From Shewanella corallii (lineage in GTDB: Bacteria; Pseudomonadota; Gammaproteobacteria; Enterobacterales; Shewanellaceae), in the NCBI RefSeq assembly GCF_023349125.1, contig NZ_JAKIKT010000007.1, positions 268,628 through 332,627 on the forward strand: a DNA stretch of 64,000 nt. Direction: 5' to 3'. Shown here piece after piece: positions 34,155 through 43,303 of this stretch (its first letter is position 1; each line of letters opens with the position of its first letter). A model generated the notes under the pieces. That model saw only the letters and a list, made by a program, of their open reading frames with translations. It made no database searches and was not told where the DNA came from. A program made the position numbers and the translations under genes.

Positions 34155-34217
34155 CTACCCGCAAGTTGGATAGTGCCACCACCAGTTATTGTTAACGATG
34201 AAAGTATGCTTGTTCAT
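34155..34217 (-). CDS. trpL: trp operon leader peptide
   Basis: A 20-aa leader peptide, MNKHTFIVNNNWWWHYPTCG, with three tandem Trp codons. When tryptophan is scarce the ribosome stalls at the Trp codons, letting the antiterminator form in place of the 34084-34114 hairpin. E. coli TrpL has two Trp in 14 residues; three are found in several marine relatives. The sequence shows the peptide, the hairpin and their order; the mechanism is established for trp operons. Confidence 0.92.
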   Translation of the reverse strand: MNKHTFIVNNNWWWHYPTCG

Positions 34218-34244
34218 TTAACGTGTCATCTCTGTTGTCTATGC

Positions 34245-34278
34245 CCTATAGAAAAACCAATCGTGGAAACTTTGTCAA
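34245..34278 (-). promoter_or_regulatory. candidate trp operon promoter
   Basis: A perfect TTGACA box on the minus strand lies about 55-60 bp before trpL; the matching -10 box is imprecise (TTTCTATAGG region). No TrpR operator palindrome was recognised. Confidence 0.45.
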
Positions 34279-34513
34279 TTGAATAATGCTCATTTTTAAC
34301 GATAACTGCTTTTTTCTTCGGCAAAGTGGGATTTTGGCAAGCTTTGCCTGTAAAACAGACCTGATATTTACCATCTGAACTCTGAGTATCTGCTACCGCA
34401 ATTACACTGCGACCCCGATATTTGTGCAGTCTAGCTGTGACCGGCTTTAGTGAGTTTGCCTGACATTAGCTAAGTTCGCGCTTTTCCTGAAAGAAAAGAG
34501 TACAATTGCCACC

Positions 34514-35374
34514 ATGACAACAGATACCTTACTGGCTGATTTACACAGCCATACCACAGCATCCGATGGCCGTCTGGCTCCAGCGGACCTGGTTGCCCGT
34601 GCGATTGAGCAGGGCGTGCAAATGCTGGCAATTACCGATCACGATACCGTTGACGGCTTGGGTGAAGCTCACCAATACAATAATGCCCAAAGTGAGCCTC
34701 TTAATTTGATTAATGGCGTTGAAGTGTCCACCCGTTGGAATCACTTCGATATCCACGTAGTGGGACTGAATGTCGATATTCACCATCAGCCACTGCTGGA
34801 TTTTCTGGAAAATCAACGGAGCTTGAGAGAAGAACGTGCCCGTGAGATAGGTGTGCGGTTAGCCAAAGCTGGCATTGAAGGCGCCTATGAGGGGGCTAAA
34901 TCACTGGCTGGGGATGCCGCCATCAGTCGTGGTCACTTTGCCCGTTTTTTGGTGGAGCATGGTCATGCACCTGACTCCATGGCGGTATTCAAGCGCTTCC
35001 TTGCCCGGGGAAAAACCGGCTACGTACCCAATAACTGGGCGGATATTCCCACAGCGATCGAGATAATACATGACGCTGGCGGCGTTGCTGTGATGGCTCA
35101 TCCAAGTGCCTATAAACTCTCGGCGAAATGGCTTAAACGCTTGCTGAGAGAATTTAAAGAAGCCGGTGGCGATGCCATGGAAGTGGTCATGGGACAGCAG
35201 ACATTGGATGACAGAACCAATCTGGCAGCTCTCAGTATTCAAAAGGGATTGCTGGCCTCTGTGGGCAGCGACTTTCATTTCCCCGGCCGATGGATCGAGC
35301 TGGGCAAAAACTTGTACCGGCCTCAGGGACTCTCCTGGGTCTGGGAATCAGAAAAATGGGAAACCAGATCATGA
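34514..35374 (+). CDS. rnm: PHP-domain 5'-3' exoribonuclease / 3',5'-nucleotide phosphatase (RNase AM, YciV/TrpH)
   Basis: A 286-aa PHP-family metallo-enzyme with the metal ligands in LLADLHSHTTASDGRLAP, LAITDHDTVDGL, GVEVST, VMAHPSAYKL and SVGSDFHFPG. The E. coli homologue (RnmAM) matures the 5' ends of rRNAs and hydrolyses pAp. It is divergent from trpL, and the yciO start overlaps its stop (ATGA), a conserved pairing near trp operons. Confidence 0.9.
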   Translation: MTTDTLLADLHSHTTASDGRLAPADLVARAIEQGVQMLAITDHDTVDGLGEAHQYNNAQSEPLNLINGVEVSTRWNHFDIHVVGLNVDIHHQPLLDFLENQRSLREERAREIGVRLAKAGIEGAYEGAKSLAGDAAISRGHFARFLVEHGHAPDSMAVFKRFLARGKTGYVPNNWADIPTAIEIIHDAGGVAVMAHPSAYKLSAKWLKRLLREFKEAGGDAMEVVMGQQTLDDRTNLAALSIQKGLLASVGSDFHFPGRWIELGKNLYRPQGLSWVWESEKWETRS

Positions 35375-35991
35375 GTCAGTTTTTCTATGTACATGAGGTC
35401 AATCCTCAGGCCCGTTTGATTAGCCAAACGGTGAATATTCTTCAAAGCGGTGGTGTTATTGTTTATCCAACTGACTCGGGTTATGCCCTGGGCTGCATGA
35501 TTGGCGATAAAGGTGCGATGGAACGTATTGCCCGTATTCGTAATATCAAGCATGACCACAACTTTACCCTGATGTGTCAGGATCTGTCCGAGCTCTCCAA
35601 TTACGCCCGGGTCGACAACCAGGCGTTTCGCTTGCTTAAACACTGCACCCCGGGGCCTTACACCTTTATCTTTAAAGGCACCAAGGAAGTTCCCAAGCGC
35701 CTGCTTAACGATAAGCGCAAAACTATCGGTATTCGTGTGCCGGACAATGTGATTGCCCGTGAACTGCTGGAGGCCTTGGGTGAGCCAATGCTGTCCACCA
35801 GTTTGATTATGCCGGGTCAGGATTTTACCGAGTCAGATCCTGAGGCAATTCGCGATATGCTGGAGCATCAGGTCGATGCGATTGTGCATGGCGGTTATTT
35901 GGGTGAGAACCCAACGACCGTGGTGGATCTGTCTGAAGGCGAAGTGGAGATTATCCGTGAAGGCGCTGGAGATCTGACCCCATTTCTTTAA
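35371..35991 (+). CDS. yciO: YciO (Sua5/YrdC-like protein)
   Basis: A 206-aa protein of the Sua5/YciO/YrdC family, whose members make threonylcarbamoyl-AMP for tRNA t6A; YciO itself appears weak in that role and its task is not settled. The fold block GGVIVYPTDSGYALGCMIGDKGAMERIARIR is followed by HNFTLMCQDLSELSNYARV and the C-terminal PTTVVDLSEG motif. The ATG at 35371 overlaps the rnm stop by 4 bp, so the longer upstream frame is not used. Confidence 0.9.
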   Translation: MSQFFYVHEVNPQARLISQTVNILQSGGVIVYPTDSGYALGCMIGDKGAMERIARIRNIKHDHNFTLMCQDLSELSNYARVDNQAFRLLKHCTPGPYTFIFKGTKEVPKRLLNDKRKTIGIRVPDNVIARELLEALGEPMLSTSLIMPGQDFTESDPEAIRDMLEHQVDAIVHGGYLGENPTTVVDLSEGEVEIIREGAGDLTPFL

Positions 35992-36061
35992 GTTCAGATA
36001 GCAGGTATAATCGCGCGTTTGGCGATAAAACGCCTGATTGCGGGTTAACTTTGGAGAGCTC

Positions 36062-36850
36062 ATGCAGAGCGTACAACAAGTCTTACCATTAGCTGTTGTT
36101 CGCGGCGAGCCAATATCCGAGCTGCCCGCAGACCTGTTTATTCCTCCGGAGGCGCTAGAAGTTTTCCTGGAAGCCTTCGAAGGACCGCTGGATCTCTTGC
36201 TTTACCTGATCCGCAAGCAAAAACTGGATGTGGTGGATTTGCCACTGCAACAGATTGCGGCTCAGTACCTGGAATATATCACCTTGCTGACCGACGCCAG
36301 AGTAGAGCTGGCGGCGGACTATCTGGTGATGGCGGCGACGTTGGCGGAGATTAAATCCCGTTTGTTGCTGCCCAAAATGGTCACAGAAGATGATGAGGAG
36401 CTGGACCCAAGAGCCCAGCTGATTAAGCAGCTGAAAGCCTATGAGGTGATTAAGTATGCCTCTGAATCTCTGGATGCTCTGCCACGAATGGAGCGGGACC
36501 TGTTTCAGGCCAACGCCAAGGTAGGGCCAGGGGTAAAACCCGAAATATTGCCGCCGGACGTGACGCTGGCTGAACTGGCCAGAGCCTTTGCCGGAGTGCT
36601 TAAACGCATTGAGCATACCGCCCATCATGAGGTGAAACGGGAAAACCTCTCCACCCGTGAGCGGATGAGCCAGATTCTGGCGATGTTGGATGGCGAGAAT
36701 TTTATCCCTTTTTCGTCGCTGTTTAAGGCGCAAGAGGGCAGAGCTGGTGCCGTGGTGACCTTTCTGGCACTGATGGAGCTGGTTAAAGAGTTGCTGGTGG
36801 AGCTTTACCAGCGCGAACCTCTGGCTATGATTTATGTAAAGGCGCGCTGA
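36062..36850 (+). CDS. scpA: segregation and condensation protein A
   Basis: A 262-aa kleisin-like subunit of the SMC-ScpAB complex. The N-terminal FEGPLDLLLYLIRKQKLDVVDLPLQQIAAQYLEYI is the typical SMC-neck-binding segment and the C-terminal winged helix ends VVTFLALMELVKELLVELYQ. GGAGAG precedes the ATG at 36062. It overlaps scpB by one base (TGATG). The partner smc is also in this window, about 8 kb away, so the cell uses Smc-ScpAB; MukBEF cannot be excluded. Confidence 0.95.
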   Translation: MQSVQQVLPLAVVRGEPISELPADLFIPPEALEVFLEAFEGPLDLLLYLIRKQKLDVVDLPLQQIAAQYLEYITLLTDARVELAADYLVMAATLAEIKSRLLLPKMVTEDDEELDPRAQLIKQLKAYEVIKYASESLDALPRMERDLFQANAKVGPGVKPEILPPDVTLAELARAFAGVLKRIEHTAHHEVKRENLSTRERMSQILAMLDGENFIPFSSLFKAQEGRAGAVVTFLALMELVKELLVELYQREPLAMIYVKAR

Positions 36851-37443
36851 TGCAGATTAATGCCGAGCAGCTGAAGCAACTGATTGAAGCCTGTTTGTTT
36901 GTGCAGGCCAAACCTATCACCCTCAAGGAACTGAGGGAAACTGTACTGGCACCTTTCAGTGTGTCCAGAGAGCGTATCCGGGCCGCAGTAGAAGAGCTGC
37001 AGCAGGATTATCTTCCCCGTGGTGTGCAACTGGTGAAAGTCGCCGGTGGCTACCGATTCCAGAGCCGGGAAGAGCTCAGTCCTTACCTGCAGGTACTTTG
37101 GCAGGAAAAGGCGCCTAAATATTCAAGGGCGACACTGGAGACACTGGCTGTGATTGCCTACCGACAACCTGTGACCCGCGGAGATATTGAGCAGGTTCGC
37201 GGCGTCGCCGTAGGCAGCCATACCATCAAGGTGCTCTCTGAACGGAATTGGATCCGTGTTGTGGGCCATAAAGAGGTCGCGGGCAGACCCGTTCTCTATG
37301 CCACCACCACGGAATTTTTATCATACTTTGGCCTGGATACCCTGGCGGATTTGCCCCCGCTGACTGATCCTGAGTCATTGGCTGCCCTGTTTTCCAACCG
37401 GGAGCAGGCAGCAGAGCAGTTAGAAGAGTCTACTAATGAGTGA
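36850..37443 (+). CDS. scpB: segregation and condensation protein B
   Basis: A 197-aa protein with two winged-helix domains, recognised by LKQLIEACLFVQAKPITLKEL and LETLAVIAYRQPVTRGDIEQVRGVAVGSHTIKVLSERNWI. It dimerises and bridges the ScpA kleisin in the condensin complex. It is coupled to scpA by TGATG and its 3' end overlaps rluB by 8 bp. Confidence 0.95.
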   Translation: MQINAEQLKQLIEACLFVQAKPITLKELRETVLAPFSVSRERIRAAVEELQQDYLPRGVQLVKVAGGYRFQSREELSPYLQVLWQEKAPKYSRATLETLAVIAYRQPVTRGDIEQVRGVAVGSHTIKVLSERNWIRVVGHKEVAGRPVLYATTTEFLSYFGLDTLADLPPLTDPESLAALFSNREQAAEQLEESTNE

Positions 37444-38314
37444 AAAATTGCAGAAAGTCTTGGCCCGCGCAGGCCATGGCTCCCGTCGTGAGATGGAGGC
37501 ATGGATTGCTGCAGGACGAGTTAGTGTTGACGGACAAATCGCAAATTTGGGTGACCGTATCGAGGCAGACGCCAAGGTACGTATCGATGGTCGTGCAGTT
37601 TCTCTGAAGTCTGCCGACGACATCGTGTGTCGTGTATTGGCTTACCACAAGCCTGAAGGTGAAATCTGTTCCCGTAAAGATCCAGAAGGTCGTCCTACCG
37701 TATTCGACCGCCTGCCCAAGGTGCGTGATGCACGCTGGGTGGCTGTAGGTCGTCTGGATATCAACACCTCAGGTTTGTTGCTGTTTACCTCTGACGGTGA
37801 ACTGGCCAACCGTTTGATGCACCCATCCAACGAAGTTGAGCGTGAATACGCAGTACGTACCTTTGGTGAAGTCACTGAAGCGGCCGTGCAGCGTTTGCGC
37901 GGTGGCGTGATGCTGGAAGATGGCCCGGCCCAGTTTGATTACATCAAGGCTGCCGGTGGTGAAGGTATCAACCAGTGGTGGCACGTAGGCCTGCGTGAAG
38001 GTCGTAACCGTGAAGTGCGTCGCCTGTGGGAATCTCAGGAGATCCAGGTCAGCCGTCTTATCCGTGTTCGCTACGGTATGATTGAGCTGCCAACCACACT
38101 GCCTCGCGGCGGTTGGATGGAGCTGCCACTGGAGCAGGTAAACTATCTGCGTCAGTTGGCGGGTATGGATCCTGAAACCCGTACTTTGCTGGGCGCTGAC
38201 AAGCACAGTGTTGCCCGTGCCAAGGTACGCAGTGCCAAGATTAAGCGTGCGGTACGCAAGCACAAAACTACAACCGGTAAGCCACGTCAAAAACCAAGTC
38301 GCCAGCGCAGCTAA
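37436..38314 (+). CDS. rluB: 23S rRNA pseudouridine(2605) synthase
   Basis: A 292-aa RluB. The N-terminal S4 RNA-binding domain (EKLQKVLARAGHGSRREMEAWIAAGRVSVDG) precedes the pseudouridine synthase domain, whose catalytic Asp is in VGRLDINTSGLLLFTSDG. The C-terminus is a basic KHKTTTGKPRQKPSRQRS tail, normal for RluB. It overlaps scpB by 8 bp; the scpA-scpB-rluB order is conserved in many gammaproteobacteria. Confidence 0.95.
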   Translation: MSEKLQKVLARAGHGSRREMEAWIAAGRVSVDGQIANLGDRIEADAKVRIDGRAVSLKSADDIVCRVLAYHKPEGEICSRKDPEGRPTVFDRLPKVRDARWVAVGRLDINTSGLLLFTSDGELANRLMHPSNEVEREYAVRTFGEVTEAAVQRLRGGVMLEDGPAQFDYIKAAGGEGINQWWHVGLREGRNREVRRLWESQEIQVSRLIRVRYGMIELPTTLPRGGWMELPLEQVNYLRQLAGMDPETRTLLGADKHSVARAKVRSAKIKRAVRKHKTTTGKPRQKPSRQRS

Positions 38315-38355
38315 TCTCCGCTGACGATAAGCTTAAGGCTTTATCCTGTTGATTA

Positions 38356-38385
38356 AAAAGGTCGCATTTGCGGCCTTTTTGTTTT
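38356..38385 (+). terminator. intrinsic terminator of scpAB-rluB
   Basis: Stem AAAGGTCGC / GCGGCCTTT with an ATTT loop, followed by a T-rich tract. Confidence 0.8.
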
Positions 38386-38442
38386 TCAGACAGACTGATA
38401 ATAGGAGCCGAAGCTATTTGAGCGTCCAAATGTCTGCCAGGG

Positions 38443-39375
38443 ATGAATATGAAACTCCAGTCTGTTGCTTGTATCTGGGATAAAGGTGAGCACAACGCCT
38501 TTACCGACCTGTGCCGTTTTAAGGGCCAATTTTACTGTATTTTCCGCGAAGCCAGCGCCCATGTGAGCGATGAGGCCGACTTGCGTATTCTTCGCTCTGA
38601 TGATGGAGTTGATTGGCATTCTATTGCCCTGCTCAAGATGCCAGGCAAGGATTTACGGGACGGAAAGCTATTGGCTCAGGAAGATAGATTATTGGTTTAT
38701 GGCGCAGCAGTAGACCGCAGTGACAGCGCTGATCCACATAACTGTCTGGAGTCCTGGGTGTGGCAAAGCACTGATGGTGTTGATTTCAGCGAACCTGAGA
38801 TAACCGTTTCAGATAATAACTACTGGCTGTGGCGGGTAAGGCAAGCTCAGGATGAATCGGGCTTTTATGGCGTAGCCTATCGAGGCGGCCCTGAAGGGGA
38901 TGTTCGCCTGTATCAAAGCGATAATGGCCTTGATTTTGAGTGTACTGTCGCACCCTTGAATTCATCCGGCTATGTCAATGAAGCCGATATGTTGTTTGAA
39001 GATGGTAAGGCTGAGATTTTACTTCGTCGCGACCCGGTATGGGGCCCGGAATTTACCGGTTTATTGGGGACTGCCGACGCTCCATATCAGGAGTGGAACT
39101 GGCTTGAGCTCAGTTGCCGTATCGGCGGCCCCGTGATGTTTGAATGGCAATCCCGTCTTTTTGCCGTAGTGCGCCTCTATGACGATAACGTCAGAACTTC
39201 TATAGTTGAAATCGACAGAGTCAGTGGCAAGATCACTGAGCATCTGACACTGCCCTCAGGCGGCGATACCAGCTACGCAGGAGTGGTGCTTGAAGGCAAT
39301 AGTCTCTACATCAGCTACTACTCATCCCATGAAGGTAAAACCAATATCTACTTTGCTAAGGTTGCCTTGGCTTAA
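38443..39375 (+). CDS. sialidase-fold (six-bladed propeller) protein
   Basis: A 310-aa cytoplasmic protein. Several Asp-box-like turns (RSDDGVDWHS, QSTDGVDFSEP, QSDNGLDFEC) and the early FREASAH motif point to a sialidase/exo-alpha-sialidase-like beta propeller. No signal peptide is present, unlike secreted sialidases, so an intracellular glycoside-related or binding role is more likely. The first two Met codons are both usable. No sugar-utilisation genes lie around it, and the exact activity is unknown. Confidence 0.65.
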   Translation: MNMKLQSVACIWDKGEHNAFTDLCRFKGQFYCIFREASAHVSDEADLRILRSDDGVDWHSIALLKMPGKDLRDGKLLAQEDRLLVYGAAVDRSDSADPHNCLESWVWQSTDGVDFSEPEITVSDNNYWLWRVRQAQDESGFYGVAYRGGPEGDVRLYQSDNGLDFECTVAPLNSSGYVNEADMLFEDGKAEILLRRDPVWGPEFTGLLGTADAPYQEWNWLELSCRIGGPVMFEWQSRLFAVVRLYDDNVRTSIVEIDRVSGKITEHLTLPSGGDTSYAGVVLEGNSLYISYYSSHEGKTNIYFAKVALA

Positions 39376-39559
39376 CCTAACGGGCTAACCGAGAACTGAG
39401 TTCTATAAGTTTGTTTAGCGAGAGCTGGTATACCCATAATGTTTAAGGAACATCTGGTAGGGAAGCATGCCACTCTTCACAAATTCTTATTGAGGGGGCG
39501 TAATTACGCTTCTGATATGTCAGATCCATGCTAGCCACTACCTTACGTTGGTGCAAGAA

Positions 39560-39594
39560 AACAAAAAGCCACCTGCTGAGCAGATGGCTTTTAT
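39560..39594 (-). terminator. intrinsic terminator of cysK
   Basis: On the minus strand AAAAGCCATCTG / CAGGTGGCTTTTT, 24 bp after the cysK stop. Confidence 0.8.
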
Positions 39595-39617
39595 TGAATC
39601 GGATAAGTCAGAGAGGA

Positions 39618-40586
39618 TTACTGAATGTTCTCTTCATCACCGAACTGGCCCTGGAACAGGACAGAAGAGAGGTAACGCTCTGCCGCTGATGGCAGGATAA
39701 CCACAATGTTCTTGTCTGCAAACTCAGGCAGGGCAGCGATGCGGTTGGCTGCTACCACGGCTGCACCGGAAGAGATACCGACCAGAATACCTTCCTCTTT
39801 CATCAGGCGGTGAGCCATCTCGATGGATTCTTCATTGGTCACAGTTTCGACGCGGTCCAGCAATTCCAAATCCAGGTTACCCGGGATGAAACCGGCACCG
39901 ATGCCTTGAATTTTGTGTGGTCCAGGTTGAACGGTTTGGCCGTTCATGGTCTGGGTAATTACCGGAGAGTCCGCTGGCTCAACGGCGACAGAGGTGATCT
40001 GCTTGCCTTTGGCATTTTTGATATAACGGCTGACACCGGTAATGGTACCGCCGGTACCTACGCCTGCTACCACCACATCCACTTCACCGTCTGTATCATT
40101 CCAGATCTCCGGACCTGTGGTCTGCTCGTGGATCTGTGGGTTGGCCGGGTTGCTGAACTGCTGCAGCAGCACATACTTGTCGGGATCTGAAGAGCGGATC
40201 TCTTCAGCCTTATCGATAGCGCCTTTCATCCCCTTGGCACCATCGGTCAGTACCAGATTGGCACCCAATGCTTTCAGCAGTTTACGACGCTCCAGACTCA
40301 TGGTGTTTGGCATGGTCAGAGTTAACTTGTAACCGCGGGCGGCAGCTACATAGGCCAGTGCAATACCAGTATTACCTGAAGTGGGCTCGATAAGCTCTTT
40401 GCCTTCGGTGAGCAAGCCTTGCTTTTCGGCATCCCAAATCATATTGGCACCGATACGACACTTAACGCTGAAGCTCGGGTTACGGGCTTCTACTTTCGCC
40501 AGTACCTTGCCGTTGCTGACACGGTTTAAACGAACCAGTGGTGTGTGGCCTATGGTCAGTGAGTTGTCTTCGAAAATCTTGCTCAT
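39618..40586 (-). CDS. cysK: cysteine synthase A
   Basis: A 322-aa PLP-dependent O-acetylserine sulfhydrylase making cysteine from O-acetylserine and sulfide. The PLP lysine is in NPSFSVKCRIGANMI, the substrate loop is EPTSGNTGIALA, and the PLP phosphate loop is GVGTGGTITGV. The start at MSKIFEDNSLTIGHTPLV follows AAGGAG; the 12-residue longer frame is discarded. The C-terminal ...DEENIQ differs from SAT-type tails. It faces the same way as cysZ 3 kb away, but with an unrelated gene between. Confidence 0.95.
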   Translation of the reverse strand: MSKIFEDNSLTIGHTPLVRLNRVSNGKVLAKVEARNPSFSVKCRIGANMIWDAEKQGLLTEGKELIEPTSGNTGIALAYVAAARGYKLTLTMPNTMSLERRKLLKALGANLVLTDGAKGMKGAIDKAEEIRSSDPDKYVLLQQFSNPANPQIHEQTTGPEIWNDTDGEVDVVVAGVGTGGTITGVSRYIKNAKGKQITSVAVEPADSPVITQTMNGQTVQPGPHKIQGIGAGFIPGNLDLELLDRVETVTNEESIEMAHRLMKEEGILVGISSGAAVVAANRIAALPEFADKNIVVILPSAAERYLSSVLFQGQFGDEENIQ

Positions 40587-40764
40587 GGAATCTCTACTCC
40601 TTTGATTGCGTATGTAGAGCATAATTGCTGGCAGGCGTTTTTGAAGTGATTGTTTGCTATGCGTTATTCCATTTGGTTATACCATTATTTGCTGTTATTA
40701 AATTTTAGATGGCATGAAGGAGTAAGCGAGCTGGGAAGCCTGTGGTTTGGTGACGGAATAAAGA

Positions 40765-40801
40765 AGGGCAGCAGCCTGGTTGGTTTTGCACTGCTGCCCA
40801 T
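40765..40801 (-). terminator. terminator-like hairpin after the DUF5916 gene
   Basis: GGGCAGCAG / CTGCTGCCC stem with a long loop, then CTTCTTTATT on the minus strand. Confidence 0.5.
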
Positions 40802-40818
40802 AAACTTTAAGGTTGAAC

Positions 40819-43149
40819 CTAGATCAGCCAGGCGTAGCTGATTTTCATAAACAGCGTCTGCTCATCCTGGGTCAGGCTTTTAATCTCATCATCCTGACGG
40901 AAGCCATCTGAGTAACCAAGATAAAACACGCTTTGTGGATTCAGCTGGTAGCCATACAGCACTTCGTTAAACATGCCTTTGTATTCGCTGTCTGGCGTGC
41001 TGTAGAGGTAGAGTGATGGATCGCGCTGAATGTCCGTATAGACAGAGCTGACACGCAAAAAGCTTTGCAGACTCAGTTGCCAGTTCAGGCGCAGATCACC
41101 CAGTGAGGCGTTAAACAGCTCACCCTCGGCAACATCCAGGCTGCGGTACTCCCAGGCGAAATCCAGTGCCAGGTTGTCCATCACATCCCAGGAGATACCG
41201 GGGCGGAAGCGGGTATTGGTGCCGGGACGGTTATTGGCAAAATCTATGGTGTCGCCGTAACTCATATTAAGACGGGTCTTGATGGTCTGGGCAGGCCAGA
41301 ACTCCCCATAAAACCAACCGAAGGTTTCGTGAAACAGCGTGGTGTTATCTTCTATATTGAGGATGGACTTATCTTCCCGCAAGCCAACCCGGCTGCGATG
41401 TACCAGTCCCATTTCCATATAGCTCTGCAGCTTGCCCTCAAGCTCCAGCGAGGTTTCAATTTCCCGCTCAAGTTCTTCACCGGCGTCGTTGTGGGTGATA
41501 TCCCAGTCTCCACCCCAGCGAATACGGTTGAAAGTGGCATCTTCCGGATACCAGATATACCCGCCACCGGCGACAAATTTATTAAAATCGACTCTGTCCA
41601 CAAAGCCCAAATCCGCGCGGTAGTCCGCTGACGTTGCCTGATAGTGGAGATTGGCATACCAGTTACGGGTTTCCCTCTGGTATCTCAGCCGCAGCAGATC
41701 TCCGTCAAAGTCCTCCTGTTTGAGCAGGCGCAGTACCCGCTCATTGATATCACAATCGCCGCGTTCACAGCCGCCTGGCGGGATTTCGCAGTTGTCACTG
41801 TCGCCGCAGAACTCCTTGTAAAGACCTTCAGGGTACTGAGTATTACTGACGGAGTACTGGGCTGTGAAAGTGTCCTGATCTGTGGGTTGATACTTAATAT
41901 CAGTGGCGAATTGATAGTTATGGTAATCCCCGGCTTTTCTCAGCGTCGTCAGCGCGCCGATCGAGAGTCCGGATGACACGTCATAGCGATAACGGCCCAC
42001 CACATTCTGGCTTTCTTTGTCTATGCTGGCGACAGAAGAGGAGAGGTTACCCGGCACCAGAAATCGGGTTTGAGTGTCGTTGGCTACCAGGGCGCCAAAG
42101 GTATGTTGTCCTTCCCGGCCGGTAAGCTTGGCACCATAGTCAGGGTCGCCGATATTCCGCGTGTACACCAGGTTCATCTGGGTGTCGAAGTAGTCTTTAT
42201 TATCCAGGAAGAAGGCGCGTTTTTCTGGAAAGAACAGGGCGAAGGTGTTGTTAACATCTAACTGTCCTGCATCGGCCTCGACCTGGGAAAAGTCAGGGTT
42301 AATCGTGGCACTGAGCAGCAGGTCAGGGGTGATGCCCCAGCGCACGTCAACTCCGACATCAACATCGGTTTCATCTTGCCAGTCACCGTTTGGCAATTCC
42401 CTGTCACGGTTGTGCCCGGCGACTAACGATGGAGTAATTTGCAGGTCATTACCCTGTTCCAGATCCTCAAGCCCGGTCACCACACCCAGCTGACACAGGG
42501 TACAGTTATTGTCCCTGTCTCTGGCCTGGGTCGACAGTCGGTGGTTTTCATCTCTTGGCCAGTAGCGGATCAGCTCAAACCCCCACTCCTGAACACTGGC
42601 CTTGTCGAAGTTGAACATACGAAATGGCAGCTCAATTTCGACCTGATACCCTTTATCTGTCATCTCTCCTGCGGCATACCAGATACCGTCCCAGGCGTCA
42701 CTTTCGCGGCCGGTCAGCTCGTTTTCTATGGAGTCAGCCTGCACTCCGAAAGGATTGATAAAGAACTGGTAGGCGAGTCTTGCATCGTTATAAGTATCGA
42801 GTTTAATCCCCACCAGATCGTCGCCCCAGTTTCTGTCTCTGGGGCTGAGATTGGCGCGGATTTTTGAGGGATCAGGATCATGGGCAATAAAGGCCACAAA
42901 CAGACTTTCCTGGGTTGCAAAGATTTTTGCATCGGTCATTACCGGTGCCGGCGTATTCTCGCCGGGGCCAGTTTCAATGGTCAGTTGGGTAGTGGCGGCT
43001 TGTTGCCAGACGGCATCATCCAGTCTGCCGTCGATTTCAGCAGGTGCAGTGAGCATGGGGATGTCGAGATGAAAGTTACCGGCATCTCCGGCGGTGGCCC
43101 CAAAAGAACTGCCAAGCAAGAGTGCAAGGGCAAAATATTGGCGTGGCAT
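40819..43149 (-). CDS. CBM9-like / DUF5916 outer-membrane-type protein
   Basis: A 776-aa exported protein. A signal peptide (MPRQYFALALLLGSSFGATAG) precedes a CBM9-like beta-sandwich (AEIDGRLDDAVWQQA..., DPDPSKIRANLSPRDRNWGDD, up to residue ~215) and then a DUF5916 domain of alternating beta strands that reads like an outer-membrane barrel (LLSATINPDFSQVEADAGQLDVNNTFALFFPEKRAFFLDNKDYF...; final ...LFMKISYAWLI with an aromatic residue near the C-terminus as BAM signals have). Four cysteines cluster in CGDSDNCEIPPGGCERGDC. The substrate is unknown. Confidence 0.8.
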   Translation of the reverse strand: MPRQYFALALLLGSSFGATAGDAGNFHLDIPMLTAPAEIDGRLDDAVWQQAATTQLTIETGPGENTPAPVMTDAKIFATQESLFVAFIAHDPDPSKIRANLSPRDRNWGDDLVGIKLDTYNDARLAYQFFINPFGVQADSIENELTGRESDAWDGIWYAAGEMTDKGYQVEIELPFRMFNFDKASVQEWGFELIRYWPRDENHRLSTQARDRDNNCTLCQLGVVTGLEDLEQGNDLQITPSLVAGHNRDRELPNGDWQDETDVDVGVDVRWGITPDLLLSATINPDFSQVEADAGQLDVNNTFALFFPEKRAFFLDNKDYFDTQMNLVYTRNIGDPDYGAKLTGREGQHTFGALVANDTQTRFLVPGNLSSSVASIDKESQNVVGRYRYDVSSGLSIGALTTLRKAGDYHNYQFATDIKYQPTDQDTFTAQYSVSNTQYPEGLYKEFCGDSDNCEIPPGGCERGDCDINERVLRLLKQEDFDGDLLRLRYQRETRNWYANLHYQATSADYRADLGFVDRVDFNKFVAGGGYIWYPEDATFNRIRWGGDWDITHNDAGEELEREIETSLELEGKLQSYMEMGLVHRSRVGLREDKSILNIEDNTTLFHETFGWFYGEFWPAQTIKTRLNMSYGDTIDFANNRPGTNTRFRPGISWDVMDNLALDFAWEYRSLDVAEGELFNASLGDLRLNWQLSLQSFLRVSSVYTDIQRDPSLYLYSTPDSEYKGMFNEVLYGYQLNPQSVFYLGYSDGFRQDDEIKSLTQDEQTLFMKISYAWLI

Positions 43150-43250
43150 GTTTTTATTTCCTGTTGTTAACGCCTTGTGATTTCATTGTTATTTTGCCCG
43201 TAATGGCAGTGGGGTTGAAGGTAAGTGGGTAATAAGTATGTTACAAAACA

Positions 43251-43281
43251 TGAAAAACGCAGCCTGAGCTGCGTTTTATCT
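43251..43281 (-). terminator. intrinsic terminator of cysZ
   Basis: On the minus strand AAAACGCAGC / GCTGCGTTTT then TTCAT, 24 bp after the cysZ stop. Confidence 0.75.
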
Positions 43282-43303
43282 GGTTGAGCGGGAAAAGGCA
43301 GGA

